Assembly (NCBI RefSeq): GCF_000330505.1
Contig: NW_004191869.1
Coordinates: forward strand, 46,959 to 100,454
Direction of reading: 5' to 3'
DNA length: 53,496 bases
Source: Entamoeba invadens IP1
Taxonomy: Eukaryota > Evosea > Mastigamoebida > Endamoebidae
The translations under genes and the position numbers were made by a program. How positions within the stretch are numbered: the stretch's first letter is position 1; each line of letters starts with the position of its first letter. The notes beneath the pieces are model-generated. The model saw only the letters and a list, made by a program, of their open reading frames with translations, had not been told where the DNA came from and did not search any database. This document shows positions 1-11,579 of this stretch, one piece after another.

Positions 1-1
1 C

Positions 2-1087
2 TCGATCGACATTTCTACATTTGATTTTGAAACTTCGAGTCAGCGAGTTACATTTATTGATACGCCCGGCAATCCCAAATATATAAAAAATGCGATGACG
101 GGGATTTTCTGTGGTGATGTTGGAGTGTTAGTCTATGAAGCTCGACTTAACCCGACAAAAAAAGACGAGTCCGCAAGCAAAAGTTCTCTTATGAGTAATG
201 TGCTTCTACTCCATTGTGCGGGGTTTTCGGAGGTCATTGTTGCTATAAACAAGATGGATAGTGTTCAGTACTCACAAGCGTTTTTTGAATCAACAAAAGC
301 AGATCTTTTTCAGTTTTTCAAAATGACATCTCTCGACAAAGAAAAAGTCAAATTTGTTCCAGTCAGTGTGGAGAGTGGCGATAACTTATATTCGAAAACT
401 ACAAAAATGCCGTGGTACTCTGGCAAGTCACTTTTTAACGAGATTTGTTCGTTTCATCCACCACTTCATTTGACAAATTCTTCACTGCGAATTCTTGTCC
501 ACAGCTTGATAGTTACAAAATCAGTGGGCACCATAATCAATGGATATATCGTTTCTGGGACTTTGCAGGTGGGTTCTATGCTGTCGTTTCTTCCCTCAAA
601 AATGACTGGAAAGTGTTTATCAATCGAGCAAAATCGCGTGAAGAGAGAAAAGGTTTTGGCTGGTGCTGACGTTGCGTTTTGTGTTGAGGGAGTGAAAAAA
701 GGCGACATAGAAAGAGGGATGGTAGTGACTGAGAAAACGCAGCCGAAGTCGGTGCTCAGTTTTTGTGCGAAAATTGTCGTCGTTGGAGAAAGAAGAAATA
801 TTAGAGTCGGATATTCTCCAACACTCAATGTAGGAGCTTGTCACATTCCATGTTGCATTAAGAAATTACAGTCGTTGATCAATAAAAGTAATGGAGAAGT
901 AGAAGAGGAAAACCCCGAAGTAATTACTACAGGGGATGTTGCTGTTGTAAAGATACTTCCCGATAAATTGGCATATATAGAGGATATCACTTTGTGTGAG
1001 AAATTGGCAAAATTTGTGGTCAGTGACAACAATCAAATTGTTGCAATTGGTGTGGTGTTGCAAGTCGAGTACAGAATTGAGAAATAA
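2..1087 (+). CDS. eEF1A-like translational GTPase, 5' truncated by window edge
   Basis: The reading frame is open from base 2, so the N-terminus and the P-loop lie outside the window. What remains has the G3 element DTPGN (bases 62-76) and the G4 element NKMD (about 251-262). These are followed by two beta-barrel-like domains, with eEF1A-type phrases such as WYSGKSLFNEI, GYSPTLN and, near the end, QIVAIGVV. The family delivers aminoacyl-tRNA (eEF1A) or handles stalled or terminating ribosomes (HBS1, eRF3) in the cytosol. The protein is divergent: the usual DTPGH histidine, which positions the hydrolytic water in EF-Tu relatives, is asparagine, and the QTREH segment of eEF1A is not recognisable. 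It could be an HBS1/eRF3-type factor or a fast-evolving eEF1A paralogue. The family call is firm; the subfamily is open. Confidence 0.85.
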   Translation, partial: SIDISTFDFETSSQRVTFIDTPGNPKYIKNAMTGIFCGDVGVLVYEARLNPTKKDESASKSSLMSNVLLLHCAGFSEVIVAINKMDSVQYSQAFFESTKADLFQFFKMTSLDKEKVKFVPVSVESGDNLYSKTTKMPWYSGKSLFNEICSFHPPLHLTNSSLRILVHSLIVTKSVGTIINGYIVSGTLQVGSMLSFLPSKMTGKCLSIEQNRVKREKVLAGADVAFCVEGVKKGDIERGMVVTEKTQPKSVLSFCAKIVVVGERRNIRVGYSPTLNVGACHIPCCIKKLQSLINKSNGEVEEENPEVITTGDVAVVKILPDKLAYIEDITLCEKLAKFVVSDNNQIVAIGVVLQVEYRIEK

Positions 1088-2638
1088 AGTTGTGATAAGC
1101 AAAATTTGACGTTTTATTTTTTTACAATTGTAAGACGGTGATATTAAAATTAAATGTAAAATATTGATTTATTCGTTAACCTTAGCAAGTCAACTGAATC
1201 AACTTTTTTTGTGGGAAGGTGAAATCTGGATAAGATTTATCTAGATCATAATTTATTTTTAGAATAATTAAAAATAAATTCAAAACACGAAATCGATTAG
1301 TTTTCGCGCAAATAACTGGTCTTTACAGACCCATGTTTTCTATTTTCCATGTGTTCAAAATAGTCAACACTTGCTGTTACGAGACATACACATGAATTTT
1401 CATTAGAGCGTTTCGGAATTTATCAATTTTTCATTATTTAAATTGGTTTGTGACACGCAGTTCTTAATTTAAGATCTTTTTAGTTCAAATACAAAAATAA
1501 AAAAAAGTGACTTATTTTAAGTAAAAAAATCAAGGATATAAATTATCCAGTTTTCACTTCGTAAGGTTAATATAACTATTATCAAATATTTTTATGTCAA
1601 TAAGACAACGTTTATCAACTAACTTTAGTGTAATTCTATATTACAATTGATTTAAACAACAATTCTTTGGATCAAATACAATAGTGTGCATCAATAAAAT
1701 AATAAATTTAATTTATGATGAAGTTGTTGTATAATAATTTTAAGTTTTGTTTTCAATAACATATCTGAGTTTTAATTTGAATTTAATTAAAGTCATTCAA
1801 GAAAATAAGCAACTTTGTTTATAGTATAATTATAATAAAACAATTATACGTTTTTATAAAACAAAACACAAAAACACAAACATTTTTTTTAAAACTAATA
1901 ATCTAATTAAAATACTATAACTAAACTATAACCAAAATTGCACAATTGTTTTCAATTAGTTTTTAATTGCACTATTCAACTGCCTCATGTTCACCAAAAT
2001 TTTGCAGCGAAAGGGTCTTTGAATCACACAAGATTGGCTTGTTTCATTATTTTCGTTATACTTATAATAATTTTATTATTTATAAGTATTAGAACGAAAG
2101 AAAATTGTTATTAAGACTGAAACAGTATTTTAAATCGTTTATACAACTTTTTACATGATTTTTTTAAAACACAACAGTGTTTAAACATTATGAGTAAAAT
2201 ATAATGATTTTTTAATATTATATTTTGTTCTTTTATTCAAATATATTTGATAACAGAATAATTTTTTGAATTACTAAAATCAAAAAATAACACCATAAAT
2301 GGAATAAATTGACATTACAATGCATTGTTCCAAAGTGATGAAATTTAAACCTTATAAAGGAATTAAATCGAATAATAATAAAAACAAACATTTTGTTTTT
2401 AAGAGTTTCCTAAATTAGTAAATCAAACTTAAATAGAAGACATGTAAATTAACTCAGACAACTATATTTTAAACTATTTTAAAGTATAATAGAAAAATTA
2501 AAAGATCTTTGTTGAGCAAAATTATTATTTTTTTTTATAAAAAGTTAAATCTTTTTTAATAGAAATTGCTTTATAATGGATTATTTTGTTTCTTTTCATT
2601 AACCAATCAAAATTATTTTTGAACTTAAATATAATATT
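1088..2638. other. AT-rich intergenic spacer
   Basis: No credible coding region, tRNA or long repeat was seen. The last 20 bases hold the probable core promoter of the next gene. Confidence 0.6.
2621..2638 (+). promoter_or_regulatory. GAAC-type core promoter of TMK 1
   Basis: TTTTTGAACTTAAAT occurs with GAAC at 2621-2624, about 15 bases before the ATG. Entamoeba core promoters are known to use a GAAC box, a TATA-like box and an initiator very close to the start codon. The TATA-like TTAAATATAAT follows directly. Confidence 0.4.
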
Positions 2639-5600
2639 ATGATGTTGTTATTGTACAGCATTTTATTGTGTATAAAAGCACAATTATGTACTTGTAAACG
2701 TGGAAATGATATAAACAATTGTGGAAGTTGTAGTGAAGGATGTACTTCTCAGAACCGTGTTTGTGTATGTTTGTTTTCTTTTTATACATATAAAAAAATA
2801 ACATGAAGCTTGTATGGAAGGATGCACGAATTGTTTTTTTAATATAAACAAATGTGATGGGTGTGTAAGTGGCTATTATCTCAAAGAAAAAGGTAAATCA
2901 CCATGTTTATGTTTGTTTTTATTTGTTTAATTTTAATAATTAACGACCAGTGTGTTCAGACAAATTTGGAGAAAATTGCTTGGAATGTGATAGAAATAGT
3001 GGGTGTAAAAAATGTGAAAATGGGTATCAGTTGATCAATAAAACAACACAAAAATGTGGAGATTTCAATGAAGGATGCACACTCTGTTCAAACAACATTT
3101 GCAGTCAATGTTCCGAAGGATATTATCTCGACTCTACCAAAAATTTATGTGTGAAGTGCAACAACAAATTTTCAAAATGCTCGCTTTGTTCTGAGAATGA
3201 ATGTTATGCGTGTGGCGATAACTCGACACTGTCAAACAAATTATGCGTTGAATGCAATCAAAGATGGGAAGGGTGTGTTGGATGCAACGACATTATGTGT
3301 TCGAGTTGTCAACAAAATGGTTATTATTACAGCAATGGATTTTGTAACAGTTTGTAATTTATAAAAACGTTTATATTTTAAATCGTAATAACCCAAAGAG
3401 TGTTCAGCAAATTGTGAGAGTTGTCAAAGCAAAGAAATGTGTAATGTGTGTAAAAGTGGTTATTACTTAAACGGAGGCAAGTGTGAGTCGTGTTCAACAA
3501 GAAATTGCAAAATCTGTGATGATACAAAATGTGAGAGTTGTTTAGAAAACTCGTTTTTGAACAATGGGATGTGTGTGTCGTGCAAAGAGAAAATCCCAAA
3601 TTGCGAGAAGTGCAACGGTGACAACGTTGACACACAGTGTCTTTTTTGTTCGAATGGGTTTTACTCGAATGGACCACAATGTGTTCAGTGTGACACGTCG
3701 TCTTGTGGGAGTGAGGGGTGTGTCAATGGGAAGTGCACCAACTGCAAAGACAATAAAATTTTAGACAGAAGTGGAAAGTGTGTTGAACCAACAAATTGTG
3801 ACAGTGTTGACGACAGTAGATGTGCTGTCTGCAAAGACGGTTATTATTTGTACAACAACATTTGTGTTCAAAAAGCGTCAAACACGCCATGCAACTCAAT
3901 TCAGATCACAGAGGATGTTTGTCTTAGCAAAGAAGATGCTGGGTGCGACGAAGTTTTAAACGGCAAGTGTGCATCATGTCAGAGTGAATTAATACTCGAC
4001 AATGGGATGTGTAAAAGTTGTTCCTCGTCAATACAAAACTGCACAAGTTGCGCCACTTCAAATAGTGGGAGCATCATGTGCTCTGTGTGCAGAGAAGGGT
4101 TCTTTCCAGAGAAGACGTGTAAATCATGCAAAATGATATATGGGTGTGAGTTATGTGTGAACCTTCTTGTTGGCAATGTTGAAAGCACTCGAATTTGCAC
4201 GAAATGTCTGAGTGGGTATTATTTGCAAGATGGTGAGTGTCTCCAAATCAAAAACTGTGTTGCGAACACAGGAATAGAGTGCACAAAATGTGAACAGAAC
4301 TTTATTGTGGAAGAAGGTGAATGCAAAGAATACACAACACAGCTGGGGTGTCTTGCAACCGATGGCGTGTTTTGCATGATGTGTTCTGATGGGTTTTACT
4401 TGTCACCAGAAAGTCGGCGATGTTTGTCGTGTTCAGTTGCGAGTTGCAGCAGGTGTGACACAACTGGCAAATGTGTTGAGTGCAACACAAACAATTCATT
4501 GAAAGACGGGAAGTGTGAGAAGTGTGGGATTGTTGGGTGTTCGCTCTGCAACTCGACTGGCATTGATTGTCTGCGTTGTGACAAAACCCACTTCTCAACA
4601 GCACTGCCAACATCACAATGCACAGAGTGTACCACAAAAACGAATGGGTGTTTGGAGTGTACAAGTGAGCATTGTACAATCTGTCAAGACGGGTATTTCA
4701 TCAACACCACGGATCACACATGCAACTCATGCAAAGTGATAGAGGGGTGCACAGCATGTTCACTTGAAACAGGGAAGTGTTTCAAATGTTTGGATGGGTT
4801 TTATTTGGTGAGTGGACAATGCGCGTTGTGCAACAACACAATGCAAAGATGTGGAAGATGTTCGAGTGAGTCAAATTGCAACAGTTGTGAAGAGGGATAC
4901 TTTTTGGAAGAGAACACGTGCCACAAATGCAGTGAGATAGATGGGTGTGAAATTTGCGACGAATCAAGTCGTCTCTGTTTTAAGTGCAAAAACTATTACA
5001 CCGAATTGGTAGATGGAAATGGATACAAATGTGTCGACTGTGAAACTGCACACGAAAACTGTTCGAGTTGTTCAGTTGATGGAAATTGCACCGAGTGTGA
5101 AAGTTCTTTTATGTTAAAAGAGGGTGTTTGTGTTGAGTGCTCAACTTCAAATCCAAATTGCCACGTTTGTGCAACGAAAAGTTCGAGGTGTCTTTCGTGT
5201 GGTGTTGGGTATGGTGTTGATGATAATGGACAATGCCAGAAGTGTGTTGATGTGAATTGTCTTGACTGTGAGTTGTATGATAAGTGTTCAAAATGCAAAG
5301 AAGACACAATTCTCACAGACGGGAGTTGTGTGAGTTGCAGTGTTGACAACTGTAAGACGTGTGACTTGAATGGGTTTTGTGTTGAGTGCAAATCCAGTTA
5401 TTATCCAAATGATGGCGTTTGTCAAAGCTACGACTTGAGTTCTCTCAATTGTGTTGAAACTTCAACAACCAGAAACGAGTGTCTGAAGTGCAACATAAAT
5501 TATTATTTGAAATTGGGAAAGTGCTATCCATGTAACTTGTTTGATGCCAATTGTACTGAGTGCAACAATAGCACATGTTTAAAGTGTTCAGAAGGAACAT

Positions 5601-8600
5601 ATCCAAATGGGGTTGGAAAGTGTTTGTCATGCAACACTATGGCAAACTGCACAAAGTGTCAACAAACAGCGCCTGTTTGCACAGAGTGCCTTTTCACGTC
5701 TTCTCCAAATGGGCAATTGGTAAATGGGTATTGCAAAGATTGCACTGTTGACGGCTGTGTGAAATGCATAATTAAGATTAATGGCAGTGTTATAAAAACA
5801 AAATGTAAAACTTGTGCACCCGGGTATAACCTCAAGTCAAATGACGAATTTTGTTATCCAAACACGATTAACAATTGTGAAGAGTATGAAACCAACACCA
5901 ACACTTGTTCGAAATGCAAAAATGGGTTCACATTGAATGCAAACACATGTCAAAGTTGTTCCAATACACTGACCAATTGTGAAGAATGCGCGTCAACATC
6001 TAGTTGCACAAAGTGTTCAGAGGAATTTACTGTTGGCACAGACAACACTTGCCACACCTGTTCGGATGTAATACCAAATTGTGATAAATGTTATTCTGAC
6101 ACTTCAAAATGCAAAGAATGTGCAGTTGGGTATTACGTCACAGAAGATTTGACATGTTTGAAGTGTGATTCGGTGATATCGAATTGCAGCGAGTGTTACA
6201 ATTTGGGAGGTGTCAAATGCACAAAATGTAATTTTGGGTCATACATTGAAAATGGGAAGTGTGTCGAAGTGAAGGCAAACGAATTCAAAACATCAGAAAC
6301 AACTTCGAAAGCGTGTCGCCTTCAAATACAAAACTGCTACAGCTGCAACTACACGACAAGTGAAGCCACTTTTGACACAACAGCAGTTGAATGCAACAGA
6401 TGTCTTGATGGGTATGGCTTTGTTTCAAGCACAATGAGAGTCTGTGAGATCTGCCACAACGAAGTTGACTCGGGTTCTGTGTGCATCACATGTGAAGATG
6501 GGTGCAAGAGGTGCTTCATCAAAGACAACCTTACAAACGAGCAGTCGTGTGTTGAGTGCGAAGATGGGTTTGCATTGAGGAATGGAAAGTGTCTTAAAAT
6601 AGAAAACCGCGAGTATTGTCTTGATGAGTTGCACAATGTTGGGTGTGAGTCGTGCGCAAACTACTACTCGACTGTTGAAATTGGCACAAAGTGCTCGCCA
6701 AATAACAGAAACGCAAATTGCTCGTTTTACAACGAAAAGGGTGAGTGTTTTGAATATAACGACAAATTAAAAGTGTCATCTTCAATAAAAGCAGAAGACG
6801 CAAGTGATATCAATTGCCAAGAGGGTTCATACCAGAAAGGGCACTGTCTGTCTTGTCGACGTGGTTTTGCTCCAAACTTGTCAAATCCACCAGTTTGTAC
6901 AGAGTGTGGGTGCAGAGAGTGCAACAAGATCAACGAGTGCAAAATATGTATCAACGAGTCAAACAACAACATTGGAATTTGCACAAGTGACAGCAACTGC
7001 ATTTCAACTACAAACAACACCTGTTTAAAATGCACAACCAGTCATTACATAACAAATGGAAAGTGTGAAGTGTGTGGTCAGAATTGTGTGTTGTGTTCAA
7101 GTGACAACAAAAAGTGTTTGAAATGTGAAGACAACTTTGTGCTTGTAAATGACATGTGTGTTTCGTTTGAAGAGTCGAATTGTGTTATTCTAAATAATGT
7201 TACGGGTCGTTGTGAGATATGTAAAGAAGGATTTATGTTTGACGCATTAAACGAGTGCAAAGAAAGTGGTATAGCAAATTGTCTGAATGAAAACTCAAAC
7301 AAGTGTGTGAAATGTCTACCAACAACTCTTTTGGGCATTTCCAACAGCGAAACGGTTTGTTCTGAAAGTGCGACAATCAACAATTGTGAAATTCTAAGCT
7401 CGACTGGTTGTGCGAAGTGCAAAAGTGGGTATTTCATGGATGGGATAGAGTGTGAGCGATGTGATAAGAACTGTGAGAAATGTGACACGAATGCAACGAC
7501 GTGCATATCGTGCTATTTTGGGTTTGTTCTCAACGTGCAAACGAGTCACTGTGACTCGAGTGAAGACATAAAAACGTCATGTGTCAAGTTTTTGAGTGAT
7601 GGAGGATGTGCAATATGCAAAAATGGATATTATTGGCAGGGAAGAAATTGCTACAAATGTGGCAGCAATTGCACGACGTGTTCACAGAGTGAAGGCAATT
7701 GCCTGACGTGCAATCTCGAAAACGGGTTTTATCAGAACGACACAAATGGGATTCGTTGCATTCCAGTGAGCGAACTTACAAACTGTTTGAAGTATGATAT
7801 GTTTGGGTGTGTACGCTGTGAGAGTGGGTATTTCTTGAACCAAGGAAAGTGCGAGACTTGTGCTGAGAATTGTGAGTTGTGTGTGTCGTCTGATTTCTGC
7901 CAAAGTTGTGGAGCTGATTACATTTTAGTCAATCGGAAGTGTGTGTATTACACGACAGTGGAGTTCTGTATGAGTGCAGTGAACAGTGTGTGTTCGAGTT
8001 GTAAAGACGGTTACAAACTGTCGAGTGGTGGAAGTGAGTGCCGAAAGGAGACAAACCTTGGTCTTGCGATTGGTCTTCCAATAGCACTTGTTTTTGTGGT
8101 GATTGTTGTTGTTTTGTTAGGCTCATTTGCGCTGTTTCTGGCAATCAGGAAGTGGCGACAGAAGAAGATCAGAGACGCGACAGTCTGTGAATTCTCCATC
8201 AGCCGGTCCAACATGAACTTCTTGACATTGAGCAGTGATTGTGGTCTTGTAGCAAACAAGAGTGAAGTCGACTTTCTGATAGACCGAACAGACTCGAACA
8301 TCCCAGTGGATGTTGAGTCGCGCGACTTGATATGTGTTGGGAACAAGAAGGCAAAGAGTCTGAAAGTGCAACTCTCGACTAAAGACAAGAACGACAAGTA
8401 CGAGATCAGAACAAATCCACAACTTGTGACACTGAAGAAGGGAAAGGCAGTTGAGTTTGAGATCTTCATTAAGCCGCTGTGCACGTGTACACTTGATGAG
8501 CAGATTGCACTTGTAGTGTTGGACATGAGTGCGGGAAAGCAGTTTGACGTTCCATTCAAAGTGCACATCAAGACGGCAATCACGACACGACTGGACTACG

Positions 8601-9430
8601 ACGAGCTGAAAGAAGAGAAGATCATTGGCGAGGGATCATTTGGTGTTGTGTACAAGGGGATGTTCCGTGACAATGTGGTTGCCATTAAGAAGATGAAGGC
8701 GGGTGCAGCAACAAAGAAAGACATGGAGGAGTTTGAGAAAGAAGTCTCGATGCTGGACAAGTTCAGAAGCGATTATCTAGTCCACTTCTATGGCGCAGTG
8801 ATGATACCAAACAGAATCTGCATGGTCAACGAGTTTTGTGAGTATGGGAGCATTCAAGACCTGATGAAGAAGCACAAAGAGAAGATCTTGACACACAAAA
8901 TGACCGTCAAGTTCCTCCTTGATGGCGCGCGTGGCATTCTGTATCTCCACGAGAATGGCATTCTGCACAGAGACATCAAGCCAGACAACTTCCTTGTCAC
9001 GTCTATCCACGAAGACGTTCCTGTCAACGCAAAGTTGACTGACTTTGGCAGTTCGCGAAACATCAACATGATGATGACAAACATGACATTCACAAAGGGA
9101 ATTGGAACACCAACATACATGTCTCCTGAAGTGCTTGACAAGAGACACTACAAGTTCCCAGCAGACATCTACTCGTACGCAATCACAATGTATGAGATCG
9201 AGAAGTGGGGACACGCATTCCCAAAAGAGAAGTTCAAACACGCTTGGGATGTCGCAAACTTCATCACAACAGACAAGCGACCCGACATCGACAATGGGAT
9301 GGACACGTGGACATATCAAACTATCTGCCTGTGTTGGAAAACAAACCCAAAAGAGCGACTGACAGCACAACAACTTGTGGAAACACTCAACAAGAAATTC
9401 GACGAGCTCAATTTCTTTTCATCACACTAG
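2639..9430 (+). CDS. Entamoeba transmembrane kinase (TMK), Cys-rich receptor-like protein kinase, four exons
   Basis: Proposed exons are 2639-2768, 2809-2910, 2951-3349 and 3399-9430, giving 2220 aa. All three introns are phase 1, tiny (40, 40 and 49 nt) and start GTTTGT. The product begins with a signal peptide (MMLLLYSILLCIKAQ). An ectodomain of roughly 1750 residues is packed with CxxC repeats of the furin/VSP-like kind. A single membrane helix starts near residue 1764 (LGLAIGLPIALVFV). A conserved juxtamembrane beta-rich domain follows, then a kinase domain with GEGSFG at 1954-1959, VAIK lysine 1974, HRDIKPDN with Asp 2069, and DFG Asp 2092, then TYMSPE. All catalytic residues are present, so it should be active. 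TMKs are a large Entamoeba family linked to surface sensing and growth signalling; the ligand is unknown. The choice of 5' splice sites for introns 1 and 2 is inferred from frame and consensus. Confidence 0.92.
2769..2808 (+). other. intron 1 of TMK 1
   Basis: 40 nt, starting GTTTGT and ending AAG. It removes an in-frame TGA and joins exon 1 to exon 2 in phase 1. The flanking Cys-rich reading frame continues across it. Confidence 0.6.
2911..2950 (+). other. intron 2 of TMK 1
   Basis: 40 nt, starting GTTTGT and ending CAG, phase 1. An alternative 5' site, GTAAAT at 2893, also keeps the frame and would remove six more residues. Confidence 0.55.
3350..3398 (+). other. intron 3 of TMK 1
   Basis: 49 nt, starting GTTTGTAATT and ending AAAG, phase 1. 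It removes an in-frame TAA and rejoins the CxxC repeat as FCN-K-CSANC. Confidence 0.7.
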
Positions 9431-9539
9431 TCTTGTTTAACCAATTGTTTCGTATTTATTCAAACAATCTTGATTCGGCAACTTGTTTGTAACAGTTGGT
9501 TCATTTTTTCAGTTGACAAACATATTTTAATTTTTAATT

Positions 9540-9601
9540 GAACTTTATTGATAAAAAACACAATTGATTTTGTTTAAATAGTTTGAGATTTAAATTCAAA
9601 A
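9540..9601 (+). promoter_or_regulatory. probable promoter of the phosphatase gene
   Basis: A GAAC box at 9540-9543, a TATA-like TTTAAATAG near 9575 and an initiator-like AAATTCAAAA at 9592-9601 lie in the usual Entamoeba order ahead of the ATG at 9633. Confidence 0.35.
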
Positions 9602-9632
9602 TAGAACAAGATTCAACGAATCTGTGAAATGA

Positions 9633-10520
9633 ATGGATGTTGATGAATGTATCACACAAATAAAGCACGGCTGTTTGCTGCCCGACCACACGATTCTTGA
9701 GCTGTGTTTTCTTTCAAAGTCGTTGTTATGTCTTGAATCGAATGTTGTTGCGATAACATCGCCAGTCACAGTCTGTGGGTGCATTCATGGGCAGCTCCAC
9801 GACTTGCTCCATCTCATTGAAATTAATGGGCAACTTCCCGATGTGCAGTATCTGTTTCTTGGCAATTACGTTGGCAGAGGTGCACATCAAATTGAGACAG
9901 TGTGCCTTCTTCTCCTCATGAAAGTGAAGTACCCAGACAGAATCCATCTTTTGAGGGGAAACCACGAGACACGTACAATGTCACAGTCGTATGGGTTGTA
10001 CGACGAGTGCATCAAGAAGTATGGCAGCACAACACTGTGGTCACTCTTCAACAGTTTGTTTGACGTTCTCCCGTTGTCTGCTGTCATCGACAACAGCGTC
10101 TTCTGTGTGCACGGCGGTCTCTCGCCACATCTCAGAATAATCGACCAGGTGAGATATTGTGTTGTGCGAAATGAAGAAATTTGCGATGGGTTGGCGTGCG
10201 ACCTGTTGTGGTCAGACCCCGACGACAATGTATCTGGAATGCAACCGAAGAGTAAAAGTGTCGGGCATCTCTTTGGTGGAGATTGTGTTGCCAAATTCTG
10301 TTGCATCAACAAAATCGACATGATAGCAAGGTCGCACCAATTTGAGATGAGCGGGTACAAGTATCACTTTGACAACAAGCTGGTGACTGTGTGGTCTGCA
10401 CCCAATTACATGAGAAGATACAACAACGTGGCAGCAACTATGACCATCAACAATACTCCAAAACCAGTCTTTGTTGTGTTTGGTGTGTCAACTGGGTGTT
10501 GCAACTCTGTTCTTGATTAA
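9633..10520 (+). CDS. PP2A-like Ser/Thr phosphatase fold with altered metal sites (possible pseudophosphatase)
   Basis: 295 aa, close in length and sequence to the catalytic subunits of the PP2A/PP4/PP6 branch. The order of PPP signatures is kept: VTVCGCIHGQ at 46-54, LGNYVGRG at 76-83, RGNHE around 108-112, VHGGLSP around 159-165, CDLLWSDPDD, RSHQ with His 235, and SAPNY. Canonical enzymes bind two metals through GDxHGQ and GDxxDRG. Here the first Asp is Cys 50, the second is Asn 78 and the Asp of DRG is Gly 81. Asn 110, His 111, His 160 and His 235 remain. The C-terminal DYFL tail that PP2A methylates is also absent. The reading frame is intact and its codon use resembles that of its neighbours, so it is probably expressed. 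It may bind substrates or scaffolds without hydrolysing phosphate, or have weak activity. It lies 202 bases behind TMK 1 on the same strand. Confidence 0.88.
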   Translation: MDVDECITQIKHGCLLPDHTILELCFLSKSLLCLESNVVAITSPVTVCGCIHGQLHDLLHLIEINGQLPDVQYLFLGNYVGRGAHQIETVCLLLLMKVKYPDRIHLLRGNHETRTMSQSYGLYDECIKKYGSTTLWSLFNSLFDVLPLSAVIDNSVFCVHGGLSPHLRIIDQVRYCVVRNEEICDGLACDLLWSDPDDNVSGMQPKSKSVGHLFGGDCVAKFCCINKIDMIARSHQFEMSGYKYHFDNKLVTVWSAPNYMRRYNNVAATMTINNTPKPVFVVFGVSTGCCNSVLD

Positions 10521-10665
10521 AAAATGAATTCAATCAAATCAAAACAGACACTTTCATATTTTTGAATAAAAATGAATATATTGTTTTAAAAGTAGATATT
10601 TAATTGTCTTATTATTATATTCGATAATTATATAAATAACAAATAAAAAAAATGAGATTGATGAA

Positions 10666-10711
10666 TTACTGAGACATGCCAATAATCTCTTTGAGTGCGT
10701 CTGGGCTCCAG
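10666..10711 (-). CDS. C-terminal end of an unidentified gene, cut by the assembly gap
   Basis: Read on the minus strand from the gap edge, this gives WSPDALKEIIGMSQ then TAA (stop at 10668-10666). The short piece is less AT-rich than its surroundings and ends cleanly, as a coding tail would. The rest of the gene would lie in or beyond the N run. The family is not recognisable from 14 residues. Confidence 0.35.
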
Positions 10712-10811
10712 NNNNNNNNNNNNNNNNNNNNNNNNNNNNNNNNNNNNNNNNNNNNNNNNNNNNNNNNNNNNNNNNNNNNNNNNNNNNNNNNNNNNNNNNN
10801 NNNNNNNNNNN
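10712..10811. other. assembly gap (100 N)
   Basis: Exactly 100 N, the conventional size for a gap of unknown length. Sequence left and right of it may not be adjacent at this distance. Confidence 0.98.
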
Positions 10812-11078
10812 TTTTTACATTCTGGTCTTTTTGAAACAATTCACTTTATCAATGCATTAGTATATTTTACTATACAATATAGTTCTATTAATAAAACATT
10901 TTTAGTTTTTTTGAAACAAAATAGTTAAACACTACATTACACTGAGATTTCTACACTTTGTTATTGTATTATAGTTCTTCATAATTTATTATATCAAATG
11001 GTAAAAAAATAACAACATTATAACTTTTCAATATACATTGTAGTTCCAATAACTGATTATTACCAGTTTATATCCATA

Positions 11079-11350
11079 GTGGTGCTTTATAATGTAATTC
11101 ATAATCTTCAATTCCATCACCAAATATCTGCGACAACAAAACATACTTATAATTAATTATTTATACTATTATATAAAATGTAATAACAAATTTTAATTTT
11201 TGTTATTGAATTGTTATTAATTAAAATTTAATAATAAAAGAATTAATAAACTCAAATTAAAAGGATCATGACGGCGACAAACAGCGCCACAGTAATTTCC
11301 CAAGCATTTTTTGTTATGATCACAATTCGGTTTAAGTCATTTTCTTATTA
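11079..11350 (-). pseudogene. possible coding islands on the minus strand (last two exons of a gene, or a fragment)
   Basis: On the minus strand one island near 11320-11255 reads NCDHNKKCLGNYCGAVCRRH, with coding-like composition. A second island near 11130-11075 reads IFGDGIEDYELHYKAPLWI then a stop, and is preceded by TTGTCGCAG, a fair 3' splice site. The roughly 120 bases between them are pure AT-rich filler, as in an intron. No start or upstream exon was found, so it could be the tail of a spliced gene or a relic. Confidence 0.3.
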
Positions 11351-11579
11351 TTTCAAAAAATAAATAATAAAAATCTTAATATTTTTTTTGTTGTATTACA
11401 AATAACTATAAAACACAAAAACGGTTGTTGTTTTTTAAATTAAAACATAATTAAATAGTTTTTTGTGGATATAATTATTGATAATAATAGATATAATTAT
11501 TAATAATACACAAATTTTAATCAACAACACTGTAACAAGTAAATATGAGTCATCATTTACTAAAAAAACAAAAAATGCC

